From NCBI GenBank assembly GCA_020635995.1, contig JACJYS010000005.1, positions 124,001 to 188,000 of the forward strand: a DNA stretch of 64,000 nt, in the 5' to 3' direction. The notes beneath the pieces were generated by a model. That model did not search any database. It worked only from the letters and a program-made list of their open reading frames with translations, and was not told where the DNA came from. Positions 62,113-64,000 of the stretch are shown here, piece by piece (positions within the stretch are counted from its first letter, which is position 1; each line of letters begins with the position of its first letter). The DNA comes from Chitinophagales bacterium (lineage in GTDB: Bacteria; Bacteroidota; Bacteroidia; Chitinophagales; UBA8649). A program made the position numbers and the translations under genes.

Positions 62113-62213
62113 AAAAATGAAGTGCGAAATTACAATTTTAAAACAGTTAAATGTTATGAAATGTTGTACTTTTAAGAAATTTCAATTATTTTCACAAAAA
62201 AATTAAAACTAAA

Positions 62214-62780
62214 ATGAAAAAATTAATACCGATTTTATTTATTCTAACACTTACTATTGGGTGTAAAGATAAATGTCAAGACAGTTTTTGCCCATCGGGC
62301 ATGGTATGTGTAGATGGACAATGCAAAACTGCAGATGGCAGTTGCCCGGATGGCTACGAAGGCGATAATTGTGATATTGCTTCTAATAAAAAATTTGCCG
62401 GGACTTATGACGTAGATTACACAGGAAGTGGTGGATTGAGTGGTTCTGACGGAAATACTACAGCTAATGTGGCTGACGTAAATGGTACTGCTGATAAAAT
62501 AAGAATAGAAGTAGCATTAGATGTAAATGCCAGTGTTATGGGACAATCAATAACACTTCCATTAGACATATCTGTAGTAGCAGATGTAGATGGAGACACT
62601 TATTCTGTTCCTCAAACTACTATTAGCACAAGTGTAACTATACCTAATGTACCCATTCCTATTCCAATAGATATTGACTTTAAAGTAGATGGTGAAATGG
62701 TTAGTGAAACACAATTAAACTCAACTTTAACAATGAGTGGTTCTTTAGCCGGTACTATACAAATGGTAGGAACTAAATAA
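62214..62780 (+). CDS. EGF-like cysteine-rich lipoprotein
   Basis: A 188-residue lipoprotein (signal MKKLIPILFILTLTIGC, Cys17). Right after the anchor are ten or so cysteines in EGF-like spacing (CQDSFCPSGMVCVDGQC, CPDGYEGDNC) to about residue 53, then a beta-rich lipocalin-like or barrel-like domain of ~130 residues. The same build recurs in Bacteroidota secreted proteins of unknown role. Confidence 0.75.
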   Translation: MKKLIPILFILTLTIGCKDKCQDSFCPSGMVCVDGQCKTADGSCPDGYEGDNCDIASNKKFAGTYDVDYTGSGGLSGSDGNTTANVADVNGTADKIRIEVALDVNASVMGQSITLPLDISVVADVDGDTYSVPQTTISTSVTIPNVPIPIPIDIDFKVDGEMVSETQLNSTLTMSGSLAGTIQMVGTK

Positions 62781-62802
62781 CAGTTTCACATTGTAAATAA
62801 AT

Positions 62803-62839
62803 AAAAAAGCTCGTATTGATAATCAATACGAGCTTTTTT
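62803..62839. terminator. Bidirectional terminator
   Basis: AAAAAAGCTCGTATTGAT pairs with ATCAATACGAGCTTTTTT through 18 bases; serves the convergent lipoprotein (+) and SGNH (-) genes. Confidence 0.92.
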
Positions 62840-62847
62840 GTTTTTGT

Positions 62848-63726
62848 CTATTTCCCTTGTAAATAGTTTGAAAACACAACAGCTCCTTCTGTAGATAAAT
62901 GGTCGCCATCGGGAATAAAATCTTTTTCTTCAAAAATTAAAGTGCCGTAAAAAAGTTCTTGCATGCGGTTTTCTTTTAAAACAGTATTGTATTTATCTAT
63001 AAACTTAATAGGAACTTTAGATTTATAATAAGCGTGCAAAGGTGTATTGAGTACATAAAATTCAACCTTATATTCTTTGCAAAGCAATTGTATTTTTTTC
63101 AAATATTCTATGCTGATGTTAGAAAACCCATTTATTTCTCCATTTGCATCATAATACTGAAATTTTAACCGTTTATCCATTATCTTTTTATCCGCATGAG
63201 TATTGCTATATTTATTCAGATATTTTCCTTTGTACGGTTTTTCTTTGCCTTTCAAAATATCAAAACCTACCTTCACTACACTTTTATAAAAAGAGACATG
63301 ATAATAATTATCTAACAGAAGTGAAAATTTTGTTTTATTTGGCAATAAGTAATAATATTTTGGTGCCGTAGTTAACGAATATTCTCCTTTAACAAAAGGG
63401 TCGTAATAGTTGGATATATTATGATAACTAAAACCTAAATAAACCTCCTTTATATTGGGGTTGTTTTTTAGTAAATATTTTAATTTATAGTAAGAGTAAA
63501 AAGTTGCTTCTGCCCTTTCTCCTATATTTATTGCCTTTCCTATTAAAGCATCATTAATATCTTTTTGTATGTGTGAATCGCCAATAAATACTTTTTCTAT
63601 ACTACTATCAATATTAAATTCCTTAGCTTTTTTATTTACTATTAGCATAAAAACAAATAAACTGAATGCAGTAAATAATCCTACAAAAACAAAAAAGGAA
63701 ATGATATGTTTTATAAATTTTTTCAT
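62848..63726 (-). CDS. SGNH-like protein, partner of MBOAT O-acyltransferase
   Basis: A 292-residue membrane-anchored protein with one N-terminal helix (about 9-31). Block I of SGNH hydrolases is present as FIGDSH (48-52, with Ser51 as nucleophile candidate) and block V as D273-G-D-H276 near the C-terminus. The stop of the upstream MBOAT gene overlaps its start (TAATG). By analogy with AlgI/AlgJ-AlgX or DltB/DltD pairs it would finish O-acetylation of a polysaccharide in the periplasm. The glycan is unknown. Confidence 0.72.
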   Translation of the reverse strand: MKKFIKHIISFFVFVGLFTAFSLFVFMLIVNKKAKEFNIDSSIEKVFIGDSHIQKDINDALIGKAINIGERAEATFYSYYKLKYLLKNNPNIKEVYLGFSYHNISNYYDPFVKGEYSLTTAPKYYYLLPNKTKFSLLLDNYYHVSFYKSVVKVGFDILKGKEKPYKGKYLNKYSNTHADKKIMDKRLKFQYYDANGEINGFSNISIEYLKKIQLLCKEYKVEFYVLNTPLHAYYKSKVPIKFIDKYNTVLKENRMQELFYGTLIFEEKDFIPDGDHLSTEGAVVFSNYLQGK

Positions 63727-64000
63727 TAAAACTGAAAGTAAATAAATGTTTGTTCTTTACTTATATTCCATAAAATAAATAAAAGCAATATGGTATAAAT
63801 AAAATATCGTACATAGACATTTTTAACGGCTAATCCTATTTTTTCTATAGCAAAAGTATCTCTGCGTCCCAGCCATTCTATTGCCATAAAAATAACAATT
63901 AAAAAGAAAAGCCATATTGATGTATTATAATCTTTATAGTTGGGTTTTAGTAAAATAGAATGAGAAAAAATACCACTAATATACAAGTAGGCTTGTTTCA
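63726..64000 (-). CDS. MBOAT family O-acyltransferase C-terminus, truncated by window edge
   Basis: About 91 residues are visible; the frame is open past the right edge. Two or three hydrophobic helices (IWLFFLIVIFMAIEWLG, YFIYTILLLFILWNIS) and the final FIYFQF are the usual AlgI/MBOAT C-terminal end. Overlaps the SGNH gene start. Assigned by that ending and its partner gene. Confidence 0.65.
   Translation of the reverse strand, partial: KQAYLYISGIFSHSILLKPNYKDYNTSIWLFFLIVIFMAIEWLGRRDTFAIEKIGLAVKNVYVRYFIYTILLLFILWNISKEQTFIYFQF

Overview
This is an AT-rich stretch of a Bacteroidota chromosome, from a gliding or type IX secretion (T9SS) lineage. The evidence is a complete porP-gldK-gldL-gldM-gldN cluster, a 5'-truncated SprE/PorW-like gene at the left edge, several carboxypeptidase-regulatory-domain/TonB-dependent receptors, a Bacteroidota-type PurF and KorAB, and promoters of the Bacteroidota form TAnnTTTG (best example 41625-41656, TTTG-N20-TAGTTTTG). 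Genus cannot be fixed from sequence alone; an uncultured flavobacterial or chitinophagal/saprospiral relative is my guess.

Layout. 0-5 kb: SprE-like protein, class A penicillin-binding protein, uvrC (+). 5-14 kb (-): a T9SS superoperon read leftwards as TamA/BamA-like barrel, DUF4271 membrane protein, hemD, porP/sprF, gldK, gldL, gldM, gldN, ending at a terminator buried in the 3' coding end of uvrC. 14-17 kb: hemW, a HigBA-type toxin-antitoxin pair, a cyclase-family hydrolase. 16.9-17.5 kb: a 523-bp non-coding element with terminal inverted repeats, a 14-bp target duplication and a large internal palindrome. 17.5-32.8 kb: DUF2442, acyl-CoA dehydrogenase, a haem-type TonB receptor, two orphan small ORFs, a remarkable AttH/CrtC-like + prenyl diphosphate synthase fusion, NhaC antiporter, PLC-like lipoprotein, and miaA-HAD-phosphoesterase. 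32.8-50.2 kb: dodecin, pyruvate carboxylase, TonB receptor, OmpA-family protein, KorAB, PurF, NfuA-like protein, CaCA antiporter, a second copy of the palindromic element in inverted orientation, aquaporin and MscS.

50.4-54.0 kb is an accessory island: a coiled-coil protein with an FtsK-gamma-like C-terminus, a structured non-coding stretch, a PIN toxin pair, a HigA stub, REP-like palindromes and a DUF1016/PDDEXK nuclease. 54-64 kb returns to housekeeping and envelope genes: a PorT-like barrel, a three-module peptidase/propeller/Omp85 protein, an MBL hydrolase, a RelE/ParE pair, lgt, mtaB, an EGF-like lipoprotein and an SGNH/MBOAT O-acylation pair cut by the right edge.

The strongest candidates for something undescribed are the AttH-prenyl synthase fusion (23896-26166), the TIR/palindrome element family (16932-17454 and 48171-48490) with its smaller palindromic relatives, and the FtsK-gamma coiled-coil gene inside the accessory island. 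No rRNA, tRNA, CRISPR array or intact insertion sequence was seen.
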